This document shows positions 11,073 through 22,803 of a stretch of DNA of 64,000 nt, piece by piece. Numbering within the stretch: the first letter of the stretch is position 1; every line of letters begins with the position of its first letter. The notes under the pieces were generated by a model. It ran no database searches and had not been told where the DNA came from. It worked only from the letters and a program-made list of their open reading frames with translations. Source of the stretch: Salvelinus alpinus (taxonomy: Eukaryota > Chordata > Actinopteri > Salmoniformes > Salmonidae); NCBI RefSeq assembly GCF_045679555.1, contig NC_092098.1, positions 18,861,038 to 18,925,037 of the forward strand, in the 5' to 3' direction. Made by a program: the position numbers and the translations under genes.

Positions 11073-12658
11073 GTGCATTCGGAAAGTATTCAGACCCCTT
11101 TACACTTTCCACATTTTGTTACGTTACAGCCTTATTCTAAAACGTATTAAATAAAAAAAATAAAAAATCCATCTACACACAATACCACATAACGACAAAG
11201 CGAAAACAGGTTTCTAGACATTTTGCAAATGTATAAAAATGAAAACAGAAATACCTTATTTACATAAGTATTTAGAGCCTTTGCTATGAGACTCGGAATT
11301 GAGCTCAGGTGCATCCTGTTTCCATTGATCATCCTTGAGATGTTTCTACAACTTGATTGGAGTCCACCTGTGTTAAATTCAAATGATTGGACATGATTTG
11401 GAAAGGCACACACCTGTCTATATAAGGTCCCACAGATGACAGTGCATGACAGAGCAAAAACCAAGCCACGAGGTCGAAAGAATATTACGTAGATCTCCGA
11501 GACAGGATTATGTCGAGGCCCAGATCTGTGGATGGGTGCTCAAAACTTTCTGCAGCATTGCAGGTCCCCAAGAACACAGTGGCCTCCATCATTCTTAAAT
11601 GGAAGAAGTTTGGAAACACCAAGACTCTTCCTAGAGCTGGCCGCCCGGCCAAACTGAGCAATCGGGGGAGAAGGGCCTTGGTCAGGGATGTGACCAAGAA
11701 CTTGATGGTCACTCTGACGGAGCTCCAGAGTTACTCTGTGGAGATGGGAGAACCTTCCAGAAGGACAAGCATCTCTGCAGCACTCCACCAATCAGGCCTG
11801 CAGAGCGGCCAGGGAAGCCACTCCTCAGTAAAAGGCACATAACAGCCCACTTGGAGTTTGCCAAAAGGCACCTAAAGGACTCTCAGACCATGAGAAACAA
11901 GATTCTCTGATCTAATGAAACCAAGATTGAACTCTTTGGCCTGAATGCCAAGCGTCATGTCTGGAGGTAACCTGGAACCATCCCTACAGTGAAGCATGGT
12001 GGTGGCAGCATCATGCAGTGGGGATGTTTTTCAGCGGCAGGGACTGGGAGACTAGTCAGGATCGAGGGAAAGATGAACAGAGCAAAGTACAGAGAGATCC
12101 TTGATGAAAACCTGCTCCAGAGCGCTCAGGACTGAGCACGAAGGTTCACCTTCCAACAGGACAACAACCCTAAGCACACAGCCAAGACAACACAGGAGTG
12201 GCTTCGGTACAGGTCTCTGAATGTCCTTGAGTGGCCCAGCCAGAGGCCGGACCTGAACCCGATCGAACATCTCTGGAAAGACCTGAAAATAGCTGTGTAA
12301 CAACGCTCCCCATCCAACCTGACAGAGCTTGAGAGAATCTGCAGAGAAGAATGGGAGAAACTCCCCAAATATAAGTATGCCAAGCTAGTAGTGTCATACC
12401 CAAGAAGAATCAAGGCTGTAATCACTGCCAAAGGTGCTTCAACAAAGTACTGAGTTAAGGGTCTGAATACGTATGTAAATGTGATATTTCTGTTTTTATT
12501 TTTAACACATTTGCAAAAATTTCTTCAAATTTGTTTTTGCTTTGTCATTATGGGGTATTGTGTGTAGATTTATGAGGTACAAAAACAATACAATCCATCT
12601 TAGAGTAAGGCTTTAACGTAACCAAGTCAAGGTGTCTGAATACTTTCCGAATGACCTG
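11073..12658 (+). mobile_element. Tc1-like transposon, near full length, inactive
   Basis: The termini are inverted copies: gcattcggaaagtattcaga near 11076 and tctgaatactttccgaatg near 12635-12653, with TA at the right edge. The inner repeats gttacgttacagccttattc and tagagtaaggctttaacgta also correspond. The length (about 1.59 kb) is normal for the family. It is the same family as 36137-37504, which lies in the opposite orientation. The transposase is broken. Confidence 0.9.
11468..12453 (+). pseudogene. Tc1 transposase with lost start and catalytic Asp
   Basis: The expected initiator is ACG (11468-11470) in front of RGRK. The helix-turn-helix part reads in frame from 11510 (ISAALQVPKNTVASIIL-like, then RAGRPAKLSNRGRR) until a frameshift near 11800. 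At 11908-11916 the first catalytic motif WSDET reads stop-S-N-E-T: TGG became TGA and GAT became AAT, so the first Asp is gone. Further stops follow (for example after HVWR and after SAQD). [15 protein letters not shown] and [10 protein letters not shown] keep the second Asp and the Glu. The protein ends at STKY (12453). Clearly dead. Confidence 0.92.
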
Positions 12659-12770
12659 TATATGGAAATTCACATACAAATATTAGGATCATAAGCATTG
12701 ACTGTAATACCTCTAGTGTCCTGTGGTGAAAGACTGCTGTGCAAGGTATTGGGCAACAGCTTTCTTCCCC

Positions 12771-12914
12771 GGCCCGTATTCACAAAGCGTCTTCAGAGTA
12801 GAAATACTGATCTAGGACTAGCGCCCCCTTGTCAATGTAATCATTAATTGTGATATAAAAGTCAAAACTGATCCTAAATCAGTACTCCTTCTCTGAGATG
12901 CTTTGTGAATGGTC
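12771..12914. repeat. Foldback MITE
   Basis: GGCCCGTATTCACAAAGCGT at 12771 is mirrored by gatgctttgtgaatggtc at 12897-12914. Inside these, tgatctaggactag and tgatcctaaatcagtact extend the pairing. The unit is about 144 bp and could fold into one long imperfect hairpin. No coding capacity. Confidence 0.7.
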
Positions 12915-14396
12915 TGTCTGGATGCTGCTTTTCTAGTGAGCTAACTCCCTCTTTGTCCGAAATTAAATATCACCAAAAACATGAATAAGAATTAGCCTAG
13001 TCAGTCAGTAACTTTGTTAACTAATGAAACACCAATTTAAACTTACACAAGCCTATTGAGCCTAATTATACCAAAACAACACAGCCATTTGCTGTGAAAT
13101 CAAGAGGGTATTTTTCTTGCCAACTTTTTCAGTCACCAGTGCATCAATAAAAAAGCAGGGTAACGAAAAAGTGTTCACAATAGTCAGTATTATAGCTAGC
13201 AAATAAATAGTTCTTAATTTCTACAAATATAGCTACAGGCCACTTAGTGAACTCAGACTGGTGGTGGGAGTTCGGTAACGTTAACTCTTCTCCAGCAGTT
13301 TCAGTCTAGCTAGCTAGCTAATGGTATTTTTATCAACTGTATCAATCAGATGGATAGCTTAGCAAATATAGCTATTAATTTTCCCCTCGCATGTAAATTT
13401 GCCTGATACAGCCTGCCAGTTGCTATTAAGTAGCATGAATAAATCATAAGCCAGCTAGCAAAGCCAAGCTCATGCCTTTTACCCAGGATTGAAAGTAGAT
13501 TTAATTTCTTACTGGTATGGGAAACCCAAGTGCTCTCATGCATTTTTTTTAATACTACCAAAATTACAGGGTAGCCTACTCTGCTGACACTGATCCATAT
13601 AGCCGGCCTACAAATAGGGGAGACACAAATACAATACGACGTCGATCTAACCTGGAGGAGAAAATGATTGTCCAAAAACAAACAAAAGTGTCACTGACCC
13701 AATGATCAAGACAATGAATATGCACACTCACCGGGGATATGGCCGATGTTCTTCACTGGTGCCAATAAGATAGGCTACTGTTCACTCAATTAAGGTAAAC
13801 ATTTTGATAACTAACGACAGATTGGAGTCTTTTTATTTTCATCTCTTTACAGCAATAGCCATTTGCTTTCCAAACAGTTTTCCGCGATTCTGACTGTAGG
13901 CTATGCAATTTAAAACAATCCACAGCTTAAAAAAAAAAGAAGCTAATGATGCTCTGTGGTCAAATCGTACTTTCTGGGGTAGTAGCCTATTTTGAAGGAT
14001 TTTATTTATTTGTGTATAGACAGGAGTAAGCTAATTAGGCTATATACTTTTGTAAATGTAATTACATTTACTTTAGGGAAAGCTTCCTCTAGCCTTATGG
14101 ACAGGCCGCCTATGCCTTTTAATGTGGCATAAACACAACCGGTCATGATGTTTTCATCTGATTGTCAAACAATCACTTAACAAAGTTGCTCATGTAGGCT
14201 ACCAGCACATATTCGTCCACTCACAAAATAATTTCAGCATCCAAACCCCAACAGTGCACTGTGCACCCGGAATTTGATGAATGGAAAGAGACATCTGTTA
14301 CTAAACACCTACATGTATTGTAATGACATTCTGCAATTGTCATTAGGCCTACAAATGTAGCCTGAATTGATGCATCCACTGTTGTCCGCACACACC
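12915..14396. other. No gene recognised
   Basis: No supported gene. A minus-strand frame at 13346-13681 (111 codons) has no recognisable motif. Short gctagcta runs occur near 13305-13320. Confidence 0.45.
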
Positions 14397-14794
14397 CGGC
14401 GGTGGAAAAAGTACCCAATTGTCATACTTGAGTAGAAGAAAAGATACCTTAAAAGAAAATGACTCAAGTAAAAGTCACCCAGTAAAATATTACTTGAGTA
14501 AAAGTCTAAAAGTATTTGGTTTTAAATATACTTAAATATCAAAAGTAAAAAGTATAAATATTTTCAAATTCTCTTGATAAGTGCGTGAATTTCTGTCCTG
14601 CTACGCATTGAAAATGTAATGAGTACTTTTGGGTGCCAGGGAAGATGTAAGGAGTAAAAAGTACATTATTTTCTTTAGGAATGGAGTAAAGTAAAACTAA
14701 AAGTTGTAAAAAATATGAATAGGAAAGTAAAGTACAGATACCCCCCAAAAACTACTGAAGTAGTACTTTTAAGTATTTTTACTTTACACCACCG
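14397..14794. mobile_element. hAT-type MITE (CAGTGGTG family), short copy
   Basis: Starts cggcggtggaaaaagtaccc and ends actttacaccaccg. These are mutated versions of the CAGTGGTGGAAAAAGTA / TACTTTACACCACTG termini seen intact at 29600-30172. The interior (cttgagtaaaagtctaaaag; ccccccaaaaactactg) matches that copy, but the segment carrying the 44-bp unit is deleted. No clear 8-bp target duplication remains. Confidence 0.8.
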
Positions 14795-15364
14795 CATGCC
14801 TCGGTCTTGGCCAAATGTAAGTGTTCTGCTCAAACCACAATGCAATTTGGAACATATACCACCTGGTTTCTAGTCAATTCACACATTTTTCATGCGGCTG
14901 ACATGTAGTAATGTTAAATAATGGTGTAAAAGGCTATAGTCTTTTGCGCATGTTGTATTAATTGTGATTGACTTACGTTTTACAAGTATGGCGTACCCCC
15001 GCTATTTATTTTGCCGGGTACCACCTTACTTTCACCCCTGCTTTTACCAACAAAAATCATGTACACTTATAAAAGAGACAATTACTTTCAAGCAGATCAT
15101 TTTTATTTTATTCAAGGACTTCCGGCCGAGGAGTAATAGCTACTTGTTTGTAGAACTGGCATCTTCACTTGAACAAATGTCACAGGCTAAATTACAGGCT
15201 GCGTTCTCCACTCGAGGGGGCGTTGCTTACCAACGCACGTGCTTTACCATTTTTTTTCTTTAGAAGCCCCCAAAAAAGAAACTTGCCAATAAGTGCCAAT
15301 AAACCAACATTCCATTCAAACAATACAGTCAATCCACAGACATACAGTATACTTACTGAAATCA
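14795..15364. other. No gene recognised
   Basis: A 99-codon plus-strand frame (14964-15263) has no recognisable domain. Nothing else was identified. Confidence 0.4.
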
Positions 15365-15561
15365 GTAGACCAGAGGACTAAAACGAGTTGTAAATGCAAC
15401 AAGTACTGAAATTAGCTTTAAAACAGCAACATTTTCTCTCAGCCTCATGGCAAAATGTGTAGAATTGTAGGATTGTAGGATGCGTAGCATTGTTTCCCCC
15501 CAGAAAAGAGGGCTCTTGCTCAGACCTTGCGGACGCCCCGCGGAACTGCGGTACGCCACTG
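15365..15561. repeat. hAT-type repeat fragment
   Basis: The right edge reads GCGGTACGCCACTG (to 15561). Its reverse complement, CAGTGGCGTACCGC, has the CAGTGGCG start typical of hAT termini and shared with the element at 58825. The body (agctttaaaacagcaacatt) looks like a dispersed salmonid repeat. The left terminus is not visible. Confidence 0.4.
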
Positions 15562-17480
15562 ACCTTACCTCGTCAGGCTGGCTGTGTTGGATGGTGAAAT
15601 TATTGCTCACCGGTGCCACACCCCCTTCTTCTCTGTAGTGTATGGTATATTCCAGTGATGCTGAGTTGGTGATTGTGTCCACCAGGGAAGATTTTTTTTA
15701 AAGATGAACAGTTGAATCATAACCATTAGAAAAAAGCAAATCACACGCGTTCCGCTCTACATATCAAACGCTGTCTTGCCATTCTCTTCGACACATTCAC
15801 CGGAGCATCATAGCCTATTCAGCTGAAGCGAGCGTAGCTCAACCGTCATCATTGCGTTATTTGCCAAGGATACACGAGGATACAGCAGATAATAATGTGA
15901 ACAGTCTTCTTATTTCTAATGAAGTGAAACTATGGCATGGGAATAAGCCTCCGGTATGGTCACATCACGAAAAGGTGAGCCATTTGTCTACTAGCTACTG
16001 CTTTCAGCTTGTGTTTATCGCATAATTGCTACGTGGCGCGCTATATCCTACTGTATCGCTCCTGAATGGTGGTATCCTCAGGTGCAAAAACATTCGAGAA
16101 AGGGATTGTAGGCTATAGCGAGTGCAGTGATAGCCCCGTATCAATACACAAGGTGCCGGCTAGGCTATGGGATATTCCCATTCGGCGGGCCCGTGGTGCT
16201 AATGGACATTATCTTTATGTTCCTAGCTGGTGATACCAACTCTGAGGAAAGGACATTCTGTGGTAGCCTACCTTAACATGACAATTTTGCTAAAGGCTAC
16301 AGACTATACCTGTCCCGTAAACTTTACAGACAGCAAGGTAATTGGAGTTGCCATGTTGGTCAGCAATGAACCAGTGCATTACAATATATTTATTAGGCTT
16401 ACATTGTGTACATTAAGGTTAGGCAATAATGTAGCTTAACGTGTGTATCGAATTGTTAGTAGTATGTAGGCTAGTATTAGTAGTAGTATTATACATTCAG
16501 TAATGTCGGCAGTTCTGCGAATATAGCCTATAGACTATCAGGATCAGTCGATCAGCTTTCTCGGGTAAAGATGCAGACAAGTAGCCAATGTAAAATGTTA
16601 TACTAATGCACTTGGCTTGATGACATGACCAGAAACAAAATATATTTGACAACTTCCAAAGATGAAACAAACATAAAATAAAATCATTTTTATAATAATA
16701 TCTCAATTGTATCTATGACAGGTTGTAAAATTGATGCTATCTGTTGACAACCTTGTACAATGTGCAAGACAGACCGTCTGAAACTGGCAACTGACATATT
16801 TCTTACTCAGGGGTGTCCAGTAATAGCTTTAATAACATGTGTTTAATTGAAAACAACTATTACATATTATTACATATATGTTACCTGCAATTATGATTTT
16901 TTTTTATATGATAACGCCACTGAGTATGATGGCATTTATTGGCATTGATTTGCTCTCAGGAGCCACCTGAAACACACAGGCTCTGGGCTATTATAGTCAG
17001 AGGCAATGCTGAGCTTCCATTACTGCATTTTTGGAAAATGTTAATTATATTAATCTGCATTGAGTAGGCTAGATGAAACTACTGCAGACTGCAGATGTGC
17101 TATGCGAAAGCCATATTCATGTACCGTTATGTAAGCCTACCTCATGTAGTGTAATGGATGATATTCTTGATATTCTTATCAAATGCTATGAACCTCTTGA
17201 ATAGATCAATTCGAATATCATCCAAATAAAACACAGCACTAAAATCTAAATATCAGAAGGCCTATCAGATTGATAAACAGTGTGACAGCAGTTAATTTTC
17301 TCGATAAAACTACACAGTCATTTTTTTTGTTGAGTTATTGAGTTTAAAATCTATACAAGCAAGTCTCAGTGTGTTTTGAGAAGTCATGTACTGTACCCTG
17401 AATTCAATGTGGTTTACATTGTACATCATCAAGCAGCCAATCCCCTTGCCATATTTCTCACTCATTTCAATTTAATCACT
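15562..17480. other. No gene recognised; CpG-richer patch
   Basis: 15720-16200 has noticeably more CpG than its surroundings and contains GAAAAGGTGAGC near 15968-15980, which resembles a splice donor. I could not connect it to any coding exon. The remainder to 17480 is AT-rich without recognised features. Confidence 0.35.
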
Positions 17481-17499
17481 GGGTTTAGCTGTAGAAAAC

Positions 17500-19312
17500 A
17501 ATATTGGGGAAAAAATAGATACGGTTACATATCGCAATATTGTTTTGGATGATATTATATCAATACTTGGACTTTTTGTTGTTGTTGATAGGTAGCGTTA
17601 GCTAACGCTAGTCGGCTGTACCAGTGCCAAAACGACAGTCTTTTTCATCCTATAGCATGTTATCCATCTTCTTTTGAAATAGTGAGCCAATATGTTTTCA
17701 GCACTTTTATTTCCAAGACTGATCAAAGCACATTTTCTCGTGCTATCTCCTGTCTCTCTGCTGCAGACATAAAGTGAGCAATATGTTTGGAACATCAAAT
17801 CACAATAAAATCGCAGTAACAAATCGCAATACATATAGAATCGTGAGAATTGGGAGAATTGAAATACATATCGTACCGGCACCTGCTTCATTCCGCCAAT
17901 TAGGTTCCTTTTAAGTAGTGTAACTTGGTGCAAAAAAACATTCTGTCATAAAGGGCACATGTTCAACTTCATCAAAAACATGTTTTCCCATCTCAAGAGG
18001 TTAAATTAAAAAAACACTATAGTAAGTGCCTATTAAGTGTCAAATAAAGTAACAGGGTTGATGTCTTCATCTCAAATCAGCCATAAATCCCCTTTTGACA
18101 GGGGGAATGGAAGCTTGTTGTGTGAAACAGGGAGGGGCAATTGATTGCAAGCTTGAAAACATTTCTAGACTGTCTATCTATGTGCCATCAAACCCCTGCA
18201 GCATGTCTAGAATGCTGCAGCCTACCTGGTGTTTAACCTTCCCAAGTTCTCCCATGTCACCCCGCTCCTCCGCACACTCCACTGGCTTCCAGTCGAAGCT
18301 CGCATCCACTACAAGACCATGGTACTTGCCTACGGAACAGCAAGAGGATCTGCCCCTCCCAACCTTCAGGCTCAAACCCTACACCCTAACCCGAGCACTC
18401 CGTTCTGTCACCTCTGGTCTTTTGGCCTTCCCACCACTACGGGAGGGCAGCTCCTGCTCAGTCCAGTCCAAACTCTTCTCTGTCCAGGCACCCTAATGGT
18501 GAAACCAGCTTCCCACTGAAGCTAGGACAGCAGAGTCCCTGCCTATCTTCCAAAAACATCTGAAACCCTACCTCTTCAAAGAGTATCTTAAATAATCCCC
18601 CTTACTAGCTCTGACTTTGCTGACAGCTACTTTATTGAGGAGAAATGTACTTTCTATGCCTGTGATATGTGGTTGTCCCACCTAGCTATCTTAAGATGAA
18701 TGCACTCACTTTAAGTCACTCTGAATAAGAGTGTATACTAAATGACAAACATTTTAATGTAACAGGGTTGACCTTTTATGCTCAACCCGCTTAGTTTCAC
18801 ACCACAAAACACCAGAAAATGTCCAAAAAGAGTACAACCAGCTCACCTGCTTTTACACTATGATTTGACCGTTCGATGTTCAATGTTTCTTTTGAAAAAA
18901 ATATTTTGAAAGGAATAGTTTCACCATATTAAAATGAGAGTTTTGTGTCCGTAACAGGGTTGACCTTAAAATGAGGGACAGGGTTTTTGTTAAACTTAAA
19001 ATTAATCACTAATCACATTAAATAAATAATCATCTTCAGAAATTAATGTCAAACCAACAAAATAACAAGGGCTTTACAATGATCCTGAAAACTGTATTTG
19101 GCACTTTAGCAAGTCTTTATTCATATAAAAAATATATAAATTATTGAAAACTCAATGTTTCAAGCTTTTAAAATTCAATATTTGTGCCCAATTTATATTT
19201 AATTAAAATATCAAAGGGACGCAAAAAACACTCCTTTCGTGGAATGACCCACCTAAGTATCGTGATAATATCGTATTTTGAGGTCTCTGGCAATTTCCAG
19301 CCCTAGAGAAAT
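17500..19312. repeat. Probable hAT-type repeat interrupted by a LINE
   Basis: The right end reads ggcaatttccagccctag (to about 19308). Its reverse complement, CTAGGGCTGG, has the TAGGGNTG start common in hAT elements. Just inside it, atcgtgataatatcgtattt mirrors catatcgcaatattg and gatattatatcaatactt near 17528-17570 on the left. The phrase taacagggttga occurs at 18050, 18760 and 18952 on both sides of the LINE piece at 18150-18755, which suggests the LINE was inserted into this repeat. Limits are approximate. Confidence 0.4.
18150..18755 (+). pseudogene. LINE 3' fragment (C-terminal RT region and 3'UTR)
   Basis: The plus-strand frame gives VFNLPKFSHVTPLLRTLHWL and PVEARIHYKTMVLAYG, a C-terminal signature shared by many fish non-LTR retrotransposons (CR1/L2/Rex-like). 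Frameshifts split it: a second frame carries LTRALRSVTSGLLAFPPLRE. The 3' end (18711-18747) reads taagtcactctgaataagag and then tatactaaatgac. This tail is almost the same as the tails of the SINEs at 20719-20880 and 22645-22803. Strongly 5'-truncated. Confidence 0.8.
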
Positions 19313-19588
19313 GCACAAATGCAAGTTTTGAAATGATTAGGACATAAATAGCTTGCTTATGTTATTCTGCATTTATGGCTAAGCACATCAGCTAAGATTC
19401 AGTCTTACAGATTGTATAGAAACACAGTTTGATTTGTATGATGCTAAAGCAAGACCTGCCCATCTTACATATCAAAACATGTCATTGCAGTTGGTTAGTC
19501 TTCTGCATAATCTTTAATATATATTTAATAACGCCAACATTGCTTTTGTTTCTAGACCTTCCTTTCACAAAAGAAACCTTCAGTTATT

Positions 19589-20428
19589 ATACTGAACAAA
19601 AATATAAATGCAACAAAAAACAATTAAAAAGATTTTACTGAGTTACAGTTCAAATAAGGAACTCAGTCAATTGAAATAAATTCATTAGGTCCTAATCTAT
19701 GGATTTCACATTACTGTGAATTAAAATAAAAGGTACGGGTGTAGATCAGAATACCAGTCAGTATCAGGTGTGACCACCATTTGCTTCATGCAGCGTGACA
19801 CATCTCCTTCGCATAGAGTTGATCAGGCTGTTGATTGTGGCATAGAGTTAATCAGGCTGTTGATTGTGGCCTGTCGAATGTTGTCCCACTCCTTTTCAAT
19901 TGCTGTGCAAAGTTGCTGGATATTGTCAGGAACTAGAACATGCTGTTGTACACATTGATCCAGAGCATCCCATACATGCTCAATGTCTGGTGAGTATGCA
20001 GGCCATGGAAGAACTGGGACATTTTCAGCTTCCAGGAATTGTGTACAGATAGTTGTGACATGGGGCGGTGCATTATAATGCTTAAACTTGAGGTGATGGC
20101 GGCGGATGAATGGCACGACAATGGGCCTCAGGATCTTGTCACGATATCTCTGTGCATTCAAATTGCCATGGATAAAATGCATTTGTGTTCGTTGTCCGTA
20201 GCGTATGCCTACCCATACATAACCCTATTGCCACCATGGGGCACTCTGTTCACAACGTTGACATCAACAAACCGCTCGCCCACATGACGCCATACACGTG
20301 GTCTGCGGTTGTTAGGACAAATTCTCTAAAATGACATTGGAGGCAGCTTATGGTAGAGAAATGAACATTCAATTATCTAGCAACAGCTATGGAGGACATT
20401 CCTGCAGTCAGCTTGTCAATAGCACACT
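19589..20428 (-). mobile_element. Tc1-like transposon, internally deleted (minus)
   Basis: Starts tactgaacaaaaatataaat, the terminus of a Tc1 family also present at 22108-22545. The minus strand holds the transposase C-terminal half, including a second-Asp region and PAYSPDIEHVWDALDQCVQQ, where part of the usual DMSPIEHVWD is lost. Near 20315 the sequence jumps to the 5' UTR/helix-turn-helix part of the element (accataagctgcctcca in reverse complement), so the middle is deleted. It joins directly to another Tc1 fragment at about 20428. Confidence 0.8.
19823..20182 (-). pseudogene. Tc1 transposase C-terminal fragment
   Basis: 119 codons: [20 protein letters not shown], then HHLKFKHYNAPPHVTTICTQ and LPWPAYSPDIEHVWDALDQ. 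The usual QHDNARPH reads KHYNAPPH, so the second catalytic Asp is Tyr. The MS residues before PIEH are missing, and the catalytic Glu of IEHVW is kept. It ends near SLINSMPQSTA instead of the normal C-terminus. Not functional. Confidence 0.8.
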
Positions 20429-20706
20429 CCTTCAAGACTGTTGGAAAAACATTCCAGGTGAAGCTGGTTGAGAGAATGTCAAGAGTGTGCAAAAGCTCTC
20501 ATCAAGGCTAAGGGTGGCTACTTTGAAGAATCTCAAATATAAAATATATTTTGATTTGTTAAACAGTTTTTTGGTTACTACATGATTCCATATGTGTTAT
20601 TTCATATTTTTGATGTCTTCACTATTATTCTGCAATGTAGAACATAGTCAAAATAAAGAAAAACCCTTGAATGAGTAGGTGTGTCCAAACTTTAGACTGG
20701 TACTGT
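20428..20706 (+). mobile_element. Tc1-like element, right-end fragment
   Basis: Contains the transposase C-terminal coding end (ctccttcaagactgttgg; ggttgagagaatgtcaagag) and the inverted terminus gtccaaactttagactggta ending in CTGTA at about 20706. It is the same family as 29243-33915, whose left end is shown there. Only the 3' 280 bp are present. Confidence 0.85.
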
Positions 20707-20718
20707 ATATTCCCATGG

Positions 20719-20880
20719 GGTCCCGTGTATCTCAGTTGGTAGAGCATGGAGCTTGCAACGCCAGGGTTGTGGGTTAGATTCCCACGCAGAACCAATATGA
20801 AAAAGTATGAAAAATGTATGCACTTACTACTAAGTAAGTTTCTCTGGATAAGACCGTCTGCTAAATTAATAAAATGTAAA
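20719..20880 (+). mobile_element. tRNA-derived SINE
   Basis: The head ggtcccgtgtatctcagttg has an A-box-like part, followed by a B box GTGGGTTAGATTCCCA at 20769-20784. The tail (20833-20872) contains ctctggataagaccgtctgc and then taaatta. It abuts the Tc1 end at 20706. The tail is shared with the LINE at 18150-18755, which suggests that LINE type supplied the retrotransposition machinery. Confidence 0.85.
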
Positions 20881-22095
20881 AAATAATTAACTAATTGGAT
20901 ATGCCATTGGGTTATTCTTTCTTTTAATGTCCAAGGAAATATGGAAACATATTGGTGGGACATTTGATGTCTGAAGGTGGTGAAAACAAGAATATTAGTA
21001 TGCATATTTGCATTTCCTAAATGAAGGTAATGTGATGTTGACCTCCTCAATGACCACCCCTAGGCATATCTTCTCAATGTATGAGACACAAGACTACTGT
21101 ATGTGCCATTGTCGAGTATGCCCTGCTTTTTTTGCAGAAAGTACAAGGTGACACTTTATTTAAAGGTCTGGTTATGAATTCCTAATACATTATCACATAG
21201 TTTCAGAACCATTAAATTAAGTAAATACATATGGCCTGTTGTTCACTTGACCTGGTAATGTATGGTTTAGTGTCAGTATTGGTGGTGGTTGTGGTGAAGG
21301 TTGTACTGCTGGTAGCGCTGGTATTTGTAGTTATATCACTACTTACTAGTTGCATTAAATATGAACTCTGCCTCTATTCCATTGGCATTGAAACAACCAA
21401 TTGTTTTCATGTCTGCCTAACCTTATTCTGAGTTATTTATGTTCACTTTGCATTCAACTGGTGATAAAAAAACTGAATTTGAATTGAAGTTTTTGAGTAA
21501 TATTTCCCATAGCTTATAATATTTTGTTTTCTCCCCGTATCATGTGGTTGTATAAGCAGGATTTTATTTTCCCAAACAGCCTTTTCTGCCCAACGTCAAC
21601 TGCCTATTTCCTATTCAATTATTTGTCTCCACCTCTTCCACCCATGCTCGTCTGTTGATCGCGGTACATTTTTCTTCTCAAATTATGCCATTGGCATACC
21701 CTGTAGTCAAAGGGATTGTAGTCTTTACAGCAAAGGTAATAATTTCACCGACCCCCCACCATCCTCTCCATAGCCTCCCACTCCAGCGGTGGCTTTCTCT
21801 ATCTACAGTACCTTTCCATACAGTAACCATCCCATACAACTACTGTATAATGCCTCTCATCTTTCCTAATTTTATGGTCTGATGGGTGAAAATATATTTG
21901 TTTAAATCTATATTATTCATGGTGTTATGTCCCCATATTAACCTATATAATTTGAGTCATGTTAGTCTGGCTTCATGCATCTCTACATTTAGTTTTTATC
22001 AGGAAAGTACTGATCATATAGTAGTTGAGACTAAACAATTACTGTTTTTTGAGTCTCTAAATGGTATTGATATAAATGATCCAGTTTAAAAACAA
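20881..22095. other. No gene recognised
   Basis: No supported gene. The plus-strand frame at 21231-21431 encodes a valine-rich hydrophobic stretch that comes from a GT-rich run (21275-21330), not from a recognisable protein. Confidence 0.45.
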
Positions 22096-22107
22096 ATTAC
22101 ACTGAAC

Positions 22108-22545
22108 ACTGAACAGAAATATAAATATTTCATTAGCTGAAATAAAAGATACCAGAAATGTTCCATGCAAACAAAAAGCTTATTTCTCTCAAATGTTGTA
22201 CACAAATTTGTTTACGTCTCTGTTAGGGAGCATTTCTTCTTTGCCAAGATAATCCATCAACCTGACAGGTATGGCATATCAAAAAGCTGATTAAACAGCA
22301 TGATCATTACACCGGTGCACCTTGTGCTGCGGACAATAAAAGGCCACTCTAAAATGTGCAGTTTTGTCACAGATGTGTTGACTGCAGGCATGTCAACCAG
22401 AGCTGATGCCAGATAATTGAATGTTAATTTCTCTACCATAAGCCGCTTCCAACGTTGTTTAAGAGAATTTGGTAGTATGTCCTACCGGCCTCACAACCGC
22501 AGACCACGTGGTACACACCAGCCCTGGACCTGCACATCCGTCAAG
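22108..22545 (+). mobile_element. Tc1-like element, left-end fragment
   Basis: Starts actgaacagaaatataaata, the same terminus as 19589 but in the opposite orientation. It proceeds through the 5' untranslated part (ggacaataaaaggccactct) to the helix-turn-helix coding region (tctctaccataagccgcttc; ggcctcacaaccgcagacca). It stops near 22545, where the DDE domain should begin. No terminal repeat on the right. Confidence 0.85.
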
Positions 22546-22644
22546 TCTATCTTGACTGGAGAGGATATAGTCATAAAGTGAATATCAGTACTGCATCATA
22601 ACGTGTTTCATGCCGTACAGTAGAGTGACACACTACATCTCTTA

Positions 22645-22803
22645 TGGGTGGCAGGTAGCCTAGGTAGCCTAGTTGGGCCAGGAACTGAAAGGCCACTGGT
22701 TCGAATCCCTGAGTCAACTAGGTGAAAAACATATGCCCTTGAGCAAGGCACTTAACCCTAATTGCTCCTGTAAGTCGCTCTGGATAAGAGTGTCAGTTAA
22801 ATT
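22645..22803 (+). mobile_element. tRNA-derived SINE
   Basis: The head ggtggcaggtagcctaggta is A-box-like, with the B box CTGGTTCGAATCCCTGAG near 22696-22713. The body includes cccttgagcaaggcacttaa and the tail gtcgctctggataagagtgt followed by taaatta. A small duplication, gtagcctaggtagccta, lies in the head. The intact B box is GGTTCGAATCC. Confidence 0.88.

Noticed and set aside
20719-20880. tRNA gene
   Set aside because: A and B boxes are present but there is no complete cloverleaf, and the sequence runs into a LINE-type tail. It is a SINE; the same holds for 2987, 9656, 22645 and 32225.
21231-21431. Valine-rich 66-codon frame as a small membrane protein
   Set aside because: The hydrophobicity comes from a GT-rich stretch. 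There is no family resemblance, and length is within chance expectation.
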